Shown: positions 45,509 to 54,980 of the stretch, piece after piece | Numbering within the stretch: position 1 is the stretch's first letter | Layout of the letters: each line of letters starts with the position of its first letter | From: Sphingosinicella soli | GTDB taxonomy: Bacteria > Pseudomonadota > Alphaproteobacteria > Sphingomonadales > Sphingomonadaceae | Assembly (NCBI RefSeq): GCF_014199685.1 | Contig: NZ_JACHNZ010000001.1 | Span: 219,347 to 283,346, forward strand | Direction of reading: 5' to 3' | Length of the DNA: 64,000 nt | The notes under the pieces: model-generated | The model's input: the letters and a program-made list of their open reading frames with translations, nothing else | Database searches by the model: none | What the model was told of the DNA's origin: nothing | Program-made: the position numbers and the translations under genes

Positions 45509-47425
45509 TCAGGCGGCGAGCGCGGCGGCCGGTGTCGCGGCCAGCGCCGCGAGCGAGCCTTCCAGCATCAGCATCTGCCACAGCAGCCTGCTGTGATCGG
45601 CGCGGCCGCTGCGATGCGCCGCTGCGCAGGCCGAGAAATACGTCATGTCGAACCAGCCGCTCCCGGCGACGTTGGAACCGTTCGCCAGTGCCGCGACACG
45701 GTCGGCCAGCGCGCCGCGAAACCAGCGGTCGATCGGCACCGAGAAGCCCATCTTGCGCCGATACAGGATCTCTCTCGGCAGATACGGCTCCATCGCCTTC
45801 TTCAACAGCCACTTGCCTTCCCCGCCGCGCAGCCGGAGATCGCTGGGCAGGCCCGCCATCCAGCTCACGAGTTCGTGGTCGAGCAGCGGCTCGCGGGCTT
45901 CCAGACTGACCGCCATGCTGGTGCGGTCCACCTTGGTCAGGATATCGCCGGGCAGCCAGACCTTCAGGTCGGCGTATTGCGCGCGGCCGAGCATGTCGTC
46001 GGCGGGCGCCGCGCGCATCGTGTCGGTGTAAAGCGTGCCGGCCCAGTATCCGCCGATCTCGCGTTTCAGCGAGTCGGAGAAAAGCCGCGAACGGATGCGG
46101 TCGGGCGTTACGCTCACGGCGTGGAAATAGGCCTCGGCGCTGTCCATCGCGATCGCTTCGAACGTCGATTTCGCGCGAAACATGCGCGGGGCCCAGTCGA
46201 GCTTCGGCCAGGCCCGGCCCAGACGCCCGAAGACGCTCTGGCGGAGGCCTGCGGACAGCGACCCGCGCACGCGCTCCTCGTTCATGTAAAGCCGGTAGCG
46301 GCGATAGCCCGCCATCGCCTCGTCCGCGCCGTCGCCCGACAGCGCCACCGTCACGGTTTCGCGCGCCAGTTCGCTGACCCGGTAGGTCGGCAGCGCCGAC
46401 GCATCGGCGAACGGCTCGTCGAACGCCTGAACGAGCGTATCGATCAGCCCGTAGTCGTCGGTCGTCACCGTCCGCGCGCGGTGGTGCGTCGCGTAGCGCT
46501 TGGCGATCGTCTCGGCATGGCCCGTTTCGTCGTAGGCGGGGTCGTCGAAGCCGATCGAGCAGCTGTTGACCGGCGTATCGATCAGCCCCGCCATCAGCGC
46601 GACGACCGCGCTTGAATCCACCCCGCCGGAGAGGAACGCGCCCACCGGCACATCCGCCACCAGCCGCAGCGCCACCGCCTCGCGCATCCGGGCGGTCAGT
46701 TCCTCGGCGAGCGCTTCGGGCGTGCCCTTCACGTGCCCGTCGAACGCGATATCCCAGTACGCGCGCGGCTTCGCGCCGGATTGTCCCCAGCGCAGCGTCA
46801 GCGTGTGACCGGCGGGGAGCTTGCTGACGGCGCTGAGCAGGCACTTGTCGTCGGGGATGTAGCCGTAGGCGAAATAGTCCTCGATCGCGCGCGGATCGAT
46901 GGCGCGGGACAGGCCGGGCCACTTCAGCAGCGCCTTCAGTTCAGAGCCGAAGATGAACCGTCCGTCACCGAGATCGGCGTAGTAGAGCGGCTTCACGCCG
47001 AGCCGGTCGCGCGCAAGGAACAGCATTCTGGCGCCCTCGTCCCAGATCGCGAAGGCGAACATGCCGCGCAGCTTGTCGACGCAGGCCTCGCCCCATGCGC
47101 GCCAGGCCTCGATGATGACCTCGGTGTCGCTGTCGCGCCTGAACACGTGGCCGAGCGCCTGAAGCTCTTTGCGCACCTCGCGGAAATTGTAGATTTCGCC
47201 GTTGAAGACGATCTGGACCTTGCCGTCCTCGCTCGGCATCGGCTGCACACCGCCCGCGATGTCGATGATCGACAGCCGCCGGTGCCCGAGGCCGACACCC
47301 GGCGCGCGGTAAAAGCCGCTGCCGTCCGGGCCGCGGTGCGCGAGGATATCGGTCATGGCGCGGAGCACGGGCTCCGGAATGGTCCGGTGCTCGCGCTGGT
47401 CGAAATATCCCGCGATGCCGCACAT
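45509..47425 (-). CDS. XrtA-associated asparagine-synthetase-like amidotransferase
   Basis: A 638-residue glutamine-dependent amidotransferase of the type encoded in exosortase A loci. It has an N-terminal Ntn glutaminase with Cys2 (MCGIAGYFD), RGPDGSG and FNGEIYNF. The synthetase domain has the PP-loop FLSGGVDSSAVVALMA and LSGDGADEAMAGYRRY. It probably amidates a sugar or lipid-linked precursor of the exopolysaccharide. Last gene of the minus-strand run; it starts 3 bp after the xrtA stop. Confidence 0.93.
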   Translation of the reverse strand: MCGIAGYFDQREHRTIPEPVLRAMTDILAHRGPDGSGFYRAPGVGLGHRRLSIIDIAGGVQPMPSEDGKVQIVFNGEIYNFREVRKELQALGHVFRRDSDTEVIIEAWRAWGEACVDKLRGMFAFAIWDEGARMLFLARDRLGVKPLYYADLGDGRFIFGSELKALLKWPGLSRAIDPRAIEDYFAYGYIPDDKCLLSAVSKLPAGHTLTLRWGQSGAKPRAYWDIAFDGHVKGTPEALAEELTARMREAVALRLVADVPVGAFLSGGVDSSAVVALMAGLIDTPVNSCSIGFDDPAYDETGHAETIAKRYATHHRARTVTTDDYGLIDTLVQAFDEPFADASALPTYRVSELARETVTVALSGDGADEAMAGYRRYRLYMNEERVRGSLSAGLRQSVFGRLGRAWPKLDWAPRMFRAKSTFEAIAMDSAEAYFHAVSVTPDRIRSRLFSDSLKREIGGYWAGTLYTDTMRAAPADDMLGRAQYADLKVWLPGDILTKVDRTSMAVSLEAREPLLDHELVSWMAGLPSDLRLRGGEGKWLLKKAMEPYLPREILYRRKMGFSVPIDRWFRGALADRVAALANGSNVAGSGWFDMTYFSACAAAHRSGRADHSRLLWQMLMLEGSLAALAATPAAALAA

Positions 47426-47428
47426 GAA

Positions 47429-48964
47429 CTAGCGCTCCACCGTCGCGGTTTCGATCGCCGTATCCACGGGGCCGAGCGCCTTTGCGAAGCGTTCGATCAC
47501 GGGCATCGCACTGACCAGCTCGTCGCGGCGATCGGCCGAAATGACGAGCGTGCCCGCCAGCGTCTCGCCGCCGAGCAGCCGCGACTTCAATCCTTCGATC
47601 TTGGCCACGTAGTCGCTGCCGGTCAGCTTGCCGTTCACCAGAAGGAACTGCCAGTTGTCGCGCACCGTGCCGCCGTTCTTGATCTGCTGCGCGCGGCCGC
47701 CCGGCGGGGCCTTTTCGTTGCGCGCCCACGACCAGTCGGTCTCGGGCGGCAGCAGGCCCTGCTTGTAGCCGACAAGCTCGCCGTCTTCGGTCTGCCGGTC
47801 GAAAACGCCGATGTAGAGATCGACCGGCTGGCCTTCGCCGTCCACATAGCGCGCGATGGCCTGCGCAGAGACGCCCTTGTAGTGCGGCTGCCAGTCCGGG
47901 CCGCTTTCGATCCGCTGCCAGCCCGGCACGTCGGGAAGCGCGATCGACGCTGTCACCGTATCGGGGTCGCGGTTCGCGACCGCGAAGCCGTACAGCGGCC
48001 CTGCGATCATTGCGACGATGCCGATTGCGGCTGCCGTGGCCACCGCGCGCGGCGCGGCGGGTGCGGGCGGCGCGGGCTGAAGCTGCGCCGGATCGAACGC
48101 CGGGTCATCGACCGGGCGGTCGAAGAAGGGCCACCCGGCCGCGACGAGCAGGAACATCACGATCGCGAAGAAAATCCAGCCGTAGATGATGTGATCCACA
48201 CCGGCGGCGAAGCCCGGCGTCGTCAGGTGCGAGATATAGATCGTGCCGAACGCGCGGATGCCGTTCGCCAGAATCGAGAGCGCGATCGCCGAGAGCACGA
48301 ACAGGATGCGCCGCGTCCAGCGCTTGAAGCAGAGGTGCGCGACAAGCACGCTGAATGCGATCATCGCGATCAGGAAACGTACGCCCGAGCAGGCTTCCGC
48401 GACTTCGAAACTGCCGTTGGGGATGGCGATGAACACGCCGTCGATGAAGGCCGGGATACCCGACCATTCCAGCAGCTTGATGCAGATCGCCGCCGTCAGC
48501 GTCTGCAGGATCGGCACGAGTTCCTCGCCCGCCGGGATCATGAACAGCGCGAAGAACAGCACGAAAGCGAGGCCCCGCGACACGGTGAGGCCGAAGACCA
48601 GCGGCACGCTGACGATGAGGAGACCGACAACCGCCGTATGCCGCAGCAGCGCGACCCCCGACGCCTCGCCCACCAGCCACCCGGCGCCGCCGATCAGCAT
48701 CAGGATCGCTGCGGGATACCAGGGCCGGGGCGTCAGCACCGCAAGCTCGCTGCGCCGCTGCCACACCAGATAGGCAAGGATCGGCGGGATCAGCAGGCAG
48801 TGCCCGAACGTGTCGGTGTTCCACCACAGGTCGAAGATGTGGGCGACATCCTTGCGCAGCAGCACGAGTATCGTCGCTGCCACGACGACCCACGCGATGA
48901 TGGCGGATTGCCAGCCCCTTCCGGCCGCAGCCGCCCGGGTTTCGAATTCGCTCATATCGTTCAT
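47429..48964 (-). CDS. xrtA: Exosortase A fused to EpsI-like domain
   Basis: A 511-residue protein. The first about 300 residues are a multi-helix exosortase with the proposed catalytic residues Cys192 (EACSGVRFLIA), Arg237 (NGIRAF) and His258 (VDHIIYGW). The C-terminal soluble EpsI-type domain (about 335-511) follows a Pro/Ala linker. Exosortases recognise PEP-CTERM tails and move cargo to the surface, in parallel with exopolysaccharide synthesis. The start at 48964 overlaps the upstream glycosyltransferase stop by 4 bp. Likely substrates in the window end at 32222 and 63656. Confidence 0.95.
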   Translation of the reverse strand: MNDMSEFETRAAAAGRGWQSAIIAWVVVAATILVLLRKDVAHIFDLWWNTDTFGHCLLIPPILAYLVWQRRSELAVLTPRPWYPAAILMLIGGAGWLVGEASGVALLRHTAVVGLLIVSVPLVFGLTVSRGLAFVLFFALFMIPAGEELVPILQTLTAAICIKLLEWSGIPAFIDGVFIAIPNGSFEVAEACSGVRFLIAMIAFSVLVAHLCFKRWTRRILFVLSAIALSILANGIRAFGTIYISHLTTPGFAAGVDHIIYGWIFFAIVMFLLVAAGWPFFDRPVDDPAFDPAQLQPAPPAPAAPRAVATAAAIGIVAMIAGPLYGFAVANRDPDTVTASIALPDVPGWQRIESGPDWQPHYKGVSAQAIARYVDGEGQPVDLYIGVFDRQTEDGELVGYKQGLLPPETDWSWARNEKAPPGGRAQQIKNGGTVRDNWQFLLVNGKLTGSDYVAKIEGLKSRLLGGETLAGTLVISADRRDELVSAMPVIERFAKALGPVDTAIETATVER

Positions 48965-50193
48965 GCCGCTTCCACTTTCGAATCTGCCGCACCCAGACCG
49001 AGCCAGCCGTCGAGTTTTGCAAGCTGGGCGTTCCATGCGTACCGGCTTTCAACCTGCTGCCGTCCGTTTCCGGCAAGACGCGCGGCGAGCGCCGGATCGT
49101 CCAGCACGGCGCAGACCGCATCGGCGAAGCTCTCCGCATCGCGGCGCACGAGAAGATCGCGTTCCGGCGCGGCGTCGATCCCGGACCATGCCGCCTCCGT
49201 CGCCACGACGGGCCGCGCCATCGCCATCGCTTCCAGCACCTTGTTCTGCACGCCGCGCGCGATCCGCACCGGCGCGACCGCCACATCGGCCGCCGCGACA
49301 TAGGGCCTGACGTCGGGCACACGCCCGGTCACGACGATACCCTCCCGCGCGGCAAGCGCCTGCACCTCGGGCGACGGCTTGCCGCCCACCACGAGGAAAC
49401 GCGCCTGCGGATAGCGTTTGCGGACGCGCGGCAGGATCGCGTCGGCGAACCAGCAGACAGCGTCGATGTTGGGCCGGTAATCCATCGCCCCGGTGAACAC
49501 GAGCTTCGGCCCGGCCTCGTCGCCGAGCGGCGCGAAGGCGGCATCGGGCGAAAAATACGCCAGATCGACCCCGTTGTGCAGCGTATCGACCGAATGCGCA
49601 TAGGAACCGGCGATGCGCCTGAACATCGCGGTTTCGGCGTCGGAGACGAACAGGCTGACATCGACATGCCGCGCCACCTGCTTTTCATAGGCCTGCAGCA
49701 GCTTCGCCTCGCGCGCGTAGAGCCACGATTTCGGCCAGCGGCTCTCTTTCGCGTACTGCGCGAACTTGTCTGAATCGATATCGACGAAATCCATCACCAG
49801 CCGCCGGTCCTGCGACGTGTGCCCGAGCGCGTAGGGCGCCATCTGGCTGGAAAAGACGAACATCCGGTCGATGTCGTTCTGCTTCACACGGTCCCACACC
49901 CAGCGCTTCATGGCGCGGTCGTCGAACAGGGAAACGCTCAGCGCCTCGCCCTTGCGCCAGCCCGCCCACGCGCGCTTCAGCCGGTCCTTCGGATCCATCG
50001 GGATCAGCTTCACGGACTTGCAGATGCTGGCCAGGAAGGCCTCGTGCTTCATGTCTTCGGGATCATCCACGAAGGCGCAGAGATGCACCGGGGCGCGCGC
50101 GGCCACGTATTTCAGGATGTTCCACGACCGGATCTTGTCGCCCTTGTCGGGCGGATAGGGAATGCGGTGCGCAAGGAACAGCAGATCGCCCAT
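48961..50193 (-). CDS. XrtA-associated glycosyltransferase (GT4-like)
   Basis: A 410-residue two-domain GT-B glycosyltransferase of the subtype found in PEP-CTERM/XrtA loci. It opens with FLAHRIPYPPDKGDKIRSWN, a signature of this group; the C-terminal domain has LVFTGAMDYRPNIDAVCWFAD, RFLVVGGKPSPEV and RGVQNKVLEAMAMARPVVAT. It adds a sugar to the growing polysaccharide repeat unit in the cytoplasm. It starts 3 bp after the FemAB-like gene. Confidence 0.93.
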   Translation of the reverse strand: MGDLLFLAHRIPYPPDKGDKIRSWNILKYVAARAPVHLCAFVDDPEDMKHEAFLASICKSVKLIPMDPKDRLKRAWAGWRKGEALSVSLFDDRAMKRWVWDRVKQNDIDRMFVFSSQMAPYALGHTSQDRRLVMDFVDIDSDKFAQYAKESRWPKSWLYAREAKLLQAYEKQVARHVDVSLFVSDAETAMFRRIAGSYAHSVDTLHNGVDLAYFSPDAAFAPLGDEAGPKLVFTGAMDYRPNIDAVCWFADAILPRVRKRYPQARFLVVGGKPSPEVQALAAREGIVVTGRVPDVRPYVAAADVAVAPVRIARGVQNKVLEAMAMARPVVATEAAWSGIDAAPERDLLVRRDAESFADAVCAVLDDPALAARLAGNGRQQVESRYAWNAQLAKLDGWLGLGAADSKVEAA

Positions 50194-50196
50194 CGC

Positions 50197-51249
50197 TTAG
50201 CCCAGCGACCGCGCGACAAACGGCCCCATGCGGTTCGCGAGCCATAGCGGCAGGCGGCTCCACACGTCGGTCATCAGTTTGTACTTCGGGTTGTTCGGAT
50301 TGACGTCCGGCATCGCGCGGCCTTCCGCCAATCTGTATTCATAAACAAGCGGTTGCGGCTCGAAGCCCCAGTTCTTCTTGAACGCGAATGCGCCGGTATC
50401 GTATTTCGAGCGTCCGAAATCGAAGTTGCGGCGCCCGCGCGAAACCGCGTGCTCCATCAGCATCCAGTACATGTGATCGTTGGCACGCAGCGCGCGCGCA
50501 CCTGCCGTGCCTCCGCCGTAGTAAGGATAGACGGTGTGCGCGTCATACAGCGACAGCACCGAAGCGACCGGCGCATCCCGATGATACACGGTCAGGATGT
50601 CGGCATCCTCGCCGAAGTGGCGAACGATTTCCGCAAACAGGCGCGCGGGAAACACCGGCGTGCCCAGATTGCGGACGCTTTCGGAATAGACGGCGAAATG
50701 GTCGCGCAGCGCCTTCGCATCTGATGCGACCCGCACGCTCAGGTCCATCGTCAGCGATCGGCGCACCTCGGCGCGCTGCTTGCGCGGGATCGCCTTCAGA
50801 TTGGCTTCGCTGTCGGCTTCGAGCGGACGCACGAAGTTCGCGTAGGTTTCGGCCTTCGCCGCCCAGTCCGGGTGCAGGGCCTGCGTGCCGCGATATTCGA
50901 GCACGCCGATGCCTGCCGCCTCGGCAATCGCCCACGCCGCCTTGTCGAGCGCGGCAAGCGCGCGCGGATCGGCGGCGAGCGGCCCGCCGCGCACCGCGAA
51001 GGCATTGGAGATGAGCGCCGAACCGAACAGCCGCGACCGCAGCGCGATCAGCGGCAGCACGGCGTCGCCCGCCATCAGGTAACGGGGCGTGTGGCCGAGC
51101 GCATCGCGGATCGCCCTGCCCCATGCCGCGCGGTGAAACGGCGTCGCGCCGGAATGCTTCTGCACGGCCGCGTCGAATGCCGCAGCGGCTGCGGCATCGT
51201 CGATATCGATTTCCGTCACCGTGGGCGCGATGGGGCTTTCCGCGTTCAT
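50197..51249 (-). CDS. XrtA-associated FemAB-like acyltransferase
   Basis: A 350-residue protein with tandem GNAT-type folds like FemAB peptidyltransferases, of the subfamily restricted to PEP-CTERM loci. KAIPRKQRAEVRRSL and the C-terminal DHMYWMLMEHAVSRGRRNFDFGRSK fit. It is presumed to attach an amino-acid or acyl group to the polysaccharide precursor. The start at 51249 overlaps the deacetylase stop (ATGA). Confidence 0.9.
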   Translation of the reverse strand: MNAESPIAPTVTEIDIDDAAAAAAFDAAVQKHSGATPFHRAAWGRAIRDALGHTPRYLMAGDAVLPLIALRSRLFGSALISNAFAVRGGPLAADPRALAALDKAAWAIAEAAGIGVLEYRGTQALHPDWAAKAETYANFVRPLEADSEANLKAIPRKQRAEVRRSLTMDLSVRVASDAKALRDHFAVYSESVRNLGTPVFPARLFAEIVRHFGEDADILTVYHRDAPVASVLSLYDAHTVYPYYGGGTAGARALRANDHMYWMLMEHAVSRGRRNFDFGRSKYDTGAFAFKKNWGFEPQPLVYEYRLAEGRAMPDVNPNNPKYKLMTDVWSRLPLWLANRMGPFVARSLG

Positions 51250-52124
51250 GCCGCCGCCTTCAGGGTCTCGCGGCCCAGGAAAACGCGGTCCATGCGGTCC
51301 CAGCGGAACCGGTCCAGCAGCCGCGCGAGCTTGGCTTCCATCACGTCGAGGTTCGTATAGTGGCGGATGCGCGATTTGAGCGGCGCGCCGGGCACCGCAG
51401 GCTGCTCGGGGTCGATCTCCCACGGGTGGAAATAGAACACCGTCGCCTCGCCCTCGATGCAGTTCACGCGGTCGATCGCCCATTCGGAAAGACCGTAAGG
51501 CAGCAGCCGGAAGAAGCCGCCGCCGCCGCACGCCATGCGCCGCCCGGCATACTCCACCGTCGTCACCGGCACCTCGATCATGTCCGATCCCGCGATCGGC
51601 GTGTGCGGAAAGCGCGGCGCTTCGGGCCAGCCGTAGTGATCGTGACGGATCGGCGCGACCGACGAACTGTAGGCATAGCCCTCTTCGGCCAGCACCTCGA
51701 GCGCCCAGCGGTTGCCGCTGCCGATCGAAAAACTCGGGGCGCGGTAGCCTTTCACCTGCGCGCCGGCCGCATCCTCGATCAGCGCGCGCGCCTTGCGGAT
51801 GTCGGCGCGGAAACTCTCGGGCGTGAAGGTGTGGACGCGGTCGTGCGCATAGCCGTGGTTCGCGATCTCGTGGCCGCCCTCGACGATGCGGCGGATCAGC
51901 CCCGGCTCGCGCTGCGCAACCCAGCCGAGCGTGAAGAACGTCGCGGAGACGCCTTTGTCGGCGAACAGCTGCAGCGCGCGTTCCGTGTTGCGGACGACGC
52001 GGCTCTCCCATCGCGGCCAGTCTTCGCGTCGGATGGTGTTTTCAAACGCGCCGACCTGGAAGTGCTCTTCCACATCAACCGACATCGCATTGCAGACGCC
52101 GCGGTTCGCCACCGCACCGCTCAT
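51246..52124 (-). CDS. XrtA-associated polysaccharide deacetylase (DUF3473 C-terminus)
   Basis: A 292-residue carbohydrate esterase 4-type deacetylase. The metal site is MSVDVEEHFQ plus HEIANHGYAHDRVH; YRAPSFSIG is the active-site RAP motif. The C-terminal part with FYFHPWEIDPEQP is the PEP-CTERM-locus extension. It probably removes acetyl groups from the exopolysaccharide. It overlaps both neighbours by 4 bp. Confidence 0.93.
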   Translation of the reverse strand: MSGAVANRGVCNAMSVDVEEHFQVGAFENTIRREDWPRWESRVVRNTERALQLFADKGVSATFFTLGWVAQREPGLIRRIVEGGHEIANHGYAHDRVHTFTPESFRADIRKARALIEDAAGAQVKGYRAPSFSIGSGNRWALEVLAEEGYAYSSSVAPIRHDHYGWPEAPRFPHTPIAGSDMIEVPVTTVEYAGRRMACGGGGFFRLLPYGLSEWAIDRVNCIEGEATVFYFHPWEIDPEQPAVPGAPLKSRIRHYTNLDVMEAKLARLLDRFRWDRMDRVFLGRETLKAAA

Positions 52125-53203
52125 GCGCTTCGGCTGACGCCGTACGGGCCGCGTTCAACCTCGTTCTGCTCGACGAGGTCTGAAAGAATTCTCAGCACTT
52201 GCCGCAGGTTACGGTCGTTTTCTGACGCATAATATTCAAGACGTTCGATGCGCGCGACCAAGCGGTCGTCAAGCGCCGCTGCGGCCCCGCCGCTCGGCCC
52301 CGGCGCCGGATAGCCGCTCTGCTGCGGCGCGGGAACAGGAGACAGCGATACGCTGTTGGGCTGAATGATCTTTTCGCGGTCGCGCGGCGCGTTGTCGCGC
52401 TGCAGATCGTCGGTCACTTCGCGCACGATGGATTCGTCGATCTCGTGCTTCTCTTCGAGCGCGCCGAACAGCAGCACGCGCGCGCAGAGATTGTTCAGCT
52501 TACGGGGAACGCCGCCCGAATAATCGAAAAGCGCGTCATAGGCCTCTTCGCTGAAAGCCGGATCGCCCGCCCAGCCGCACAGCGCCAGTCGGTTTTCGAC
52601 ATAGGCCGGAATTTCGTCGCGGCGCATCGGCTCCAGATGGTGCGAGGCGATCACGCGCTGGCGAAGCTGTTCAAGCTCCGACGAATTGGCGAGTTTTTCG
52701 CGGAATTCGGGCTGTCCGAGCAGGATGGTCTGGCTGAGCGGCTGCGCGCCGGCGCTGAAGTTCGAAAGCATCCGCAGCTGTTCGAGCGAGCCGATCGGCA
52801 GGTTCTGCGCCTCGTCGACGATCAGCAGCACGCGGCGGCCCTGCTGGTGCTGCACGCGCAGGAAGTTCTCGATGCGGGTGAGCAGCGTCGCGACATCCAG
52901 GTTTTCGGCGTTGATGCCGAGCCCCGAGGCGATCATCTTCAGAAGGTTGTCGGCATCCACAAGCGACGTGACGATGTTCGCGACGACGAGCTTCGAACGG
53001 TCGATGGTCTGGAGCAGGCGGCCCACCAGCGTGGTCTTGCCCGCGCCGACGTCGCCGGTGATGATGATGAAGCCTTCGCCCTGGCCGAGACCGTAGGTGA
53101 GGTAGGCCATCGCCTTCCGGTGCGTCTGCGTGTCGACGTAGAAGCGCGGATCAGGCGTGAGCTGGAACGGGCGTCCGTTCAGGTTGTAGAACTCGGTGTA
53201 CAT
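52121..53203 (-). CDS. XrtA-associated AAA ATPase (ExeA/GspA-like)
   Basis: A 360-residue ATPase. YTEFYNLNGRPFQLTPDPRFYVDT is the usual opening, with Walker A ITGDVGAGKTTLVGRLL, Walker B VLLIVDEAQNLP and sensor-type TILLGQPEFREKL. A C-terminal coiled helix (about 320-350) follows a Pro-rich linker. Members occur in most XrtA operons and are related to secretion ATPases, but the exact task is not known. Confidence 0.92.
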   Translation of the reverse strand: MYTEFYNLNGRPFQLTPDPRFYVDTQTHRKAMAYLTYGLGQGEGFIIITGDVGAGKTTLVGRLLQTIDRSKLVVANIVTSLVDADNLLKMIASGLGINAENLDVATLLTRIENFLRVQHQQGRRVLLIVDEAQNLPIGSLEQLRMLSNFSAGAQPLSQTILLGQPEFREKLANSSELEQLRQRVIASHHLEPMRRDEIPAYVENRLALCGWAGDPAFSEEAYDALFDYSGGVPRKLNNLCARVLLFGALEEKHEIDESIVREVTDDLQRDNAPRDREKIIQPNSVSLSPVPAPQQSGYPAPGPSGGAAAALDDRLVARIERLEYYASENDRNLRQVLRILSDLVEQNEVERGPYGVSRSA

Positions 53204-53276
53204 GCTTTTTGCCTGTGTTCCTTGAAAACGCCCCTCAGCTTAAACCCGAAGTCATGACGTTTCAGTCAATCCGCCG

Positions 53277-54980
53277 TCAGAAATTATATCTTACACCCAC
53301 GGATGCCGTAACGGAGGACGAATCCGAACGCGTCTCGGTGATGCGGTGCGTTCCGTAAAACGATGCGTTGCCGCTCAAATGCTTGCTCAGGCGCCGCGTG
53401 TACTGCGAACCCAGCGTGATCTGCGTATCCTTGCGCTGCGCCGACAGCGCATAGCTGTTGCGGGCGAGCAGCGCGTCGAAACCCAGCGTTTGAAGCTCGC
53501 CGAGCCGGAACGCGACGCGCCCGCGCACGCCGAAGCTCTCGTCGTCGCCGAACAGCCCCGTCGGCAGTTCGGACTGCGTGGGCGCCTGCAACTGCTGCGC
53601 GTCCACATAGCGGCGCTTGTCGTAATAGACCGACGCCGACCATGTGAAGGCCTCGAGCTTGCGCGAGACCATCAACAGCCCGCGATCGGACTTGAACGTC
53701 GCGGGTGTCAGCGACTGCGTGAATCCGCCGAGACAGCCGCCGTCATCCGATTCGGGATCGATGCCGATCACGCAAAACGGAACGCCGAGCTGGTCGAGTC
53801 CGCCGACACGCACGACGTTGAACGGCACGCCGTTGAACGACTGGGTGAGCAGCCTGCTGAAGCTGTTCAGCGTCTGCTGGAAGTTCGCGCGCACGGACAT
53901 GCCGTTTCGCGAACGGTGGTTGAAATCGAGGAAGAAATTGGCCGACCCGTACCGCTCACCCGCCCGGAATTCGAGCGACGTGCGGCGAGACGGGGTGAAC
54001 CGAAAGCCCCCATTCCAGTAGATGCCGCTGAAGTCGTACGCAGTGCGGCGCGGCATCGCCGGATCGACCTGAAAGCGCCCGTCCTCGTCGAGATCAGGCA
54101 GGCCGGTGATCGGATCGAACAGGATGCTATCCTGTGTATTATCAATATCTTCGTAGCCACCGCTCGCAATCAGCTCGAACTTGCGGGACAGGCGGTAGCC
54201 TATTTCACCGCCGGCGCTGTAACCGCGATACTTCTGATTGAGCTGATCCACATCCTCGCGCGTGCCCTGCGCGGTCAGCGACCAGTTGAACGTGTTCGTC
54301 GCGCGCGTCGAGGCGAGCGTCAGATCGGCGGTCTGCGTAACCGAATCGCTGAGCCGCGAACCGATACCGTCGCTCGGATCGAGCCCGATGCTGCCGGGCC
54401 CTGTCAGCCCCTCGCGCGGCGAATCCGCAGAGACCGCACCGAGCCGGTAGCGGCCCTGGAACGTCGCGAAATCGCCCAGACGCTGCTGGACGGTCGGCTC
54501 GATGTAGCCCGAAAAGATCTGGGTCTGGTTGCCGTTCTCGTCGTCGGGATTGATCGCGTTGAAGCCCCGCATGTCCGTCGCATACTGCGACGCGGTGCCG
54601 CCCGCGTTGAGCATGAGGAAATCATCGATCAGTTCCGCCCGCACGTTGGCGTTGGCGTTGTGGCGGTTCTTCTGGCTGATGCTGCCGAATTCTTCGATGC
54701 GGCGCATGTACCGATAGCTGATGTTGCCATCGATGCGGTTCGTGTCGAGCAGCGCGGCAAAACCGGCGCCGGCTTCCAGCCATCCCCGCGTATCGCGGCC
54801 CGTTCCGTCCGACACGACCTGCCGGAGCGAGACGAACGGATTGATCTCGACATCGGCGAAGGCGGGCGCGGGCGCCATCGTCGCCAGCACGGACACGACC
54901 ATTCCGGTCGCCGTCAGCGTTCGGCAGCGCCCTTGCCGGCCGCCGCGGGCGTTTGTCGAAGCGCTCACGTCAGCTTCCAT
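53277..54980 (-). CDS. XrtA-associated outer-membrane beta-barrel protein
   Basis: A 567-residue protein with a signal peptide ending PAPAFA. The mature part is made of alternating beta-strands with aromatic girdles and a C-terminal ...VGVRYNF, the terminal-Phe signal for outer-membrane insertion. It matches the TIGR03016-like family of PEP-CTERM loci and may export or anchor polysaccharide. The chosen ATG at 54980 overlaps the end of the kinase gene by 11 bp. Confidence 0.88.
   Translation of the reverse strand: MEADVSASTNARGGRQGRCRTLTATGMVVSVLATMAPAPAFADVEINPFVSLRQVVSDGTGRDTRGWLEAGAGFAALLDTNRIDGNISYRYMRRIEEFGSISQKNRHNANANVRAELIDDFLMLNAGGTASQYATDMRGFNAINPDDENGNQTQIFSGYIEPTVQQRLGDFATFQGRYRLGAVSADSPREGLTGPGSIGLDPSDGIGSRLSDSVTQTADLTLASTRATNTFNWSLTAQGTREDVDQLNQKYRGYSAGGEIGYRLSRKFELIASGGYEDIDNTQDSILFDPITGLPDLDEDGRFQVDPAMPRRTAYDFSGIYWNGGFRFTPSRRTSLEFRAGERYGSANFFLDFNHRSRNGMSVRANFQQTLNSFSRLLTQSFNGVPFNVVRVGGLDQLGVPFCVIGIDPESDDGGCLGGFTQSLTPATFKSDRGLLMVSRKLEAFTWSASVYYDKRRYVDAQQLQAPTQSELPTGLFGDDESFGVRGRVAFRLGELQTLGFDALLARNSYALSAQRKDTQITLGSQYTRRLSKHLSGNASFYGTHRITETRSDSSSVTASVGVRYNF

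Noticed and set aside
46733..49303. 856-codon plus-strand open frame across the XrtA operon
   Set aside because: Lies opposite amidotransferase, xrtA and glycosyltransferase genes that have clear motifs; the translation is Arg/His/Asp-rich and unlike any protein family.
50197..52011. Reading the FemAB-like gene as a 604-residue protein
   Set aside because: The upstream extension is the wrong frame of the deacetylase gene; the ATG at 51249 with ATGA overlap fits the family length.
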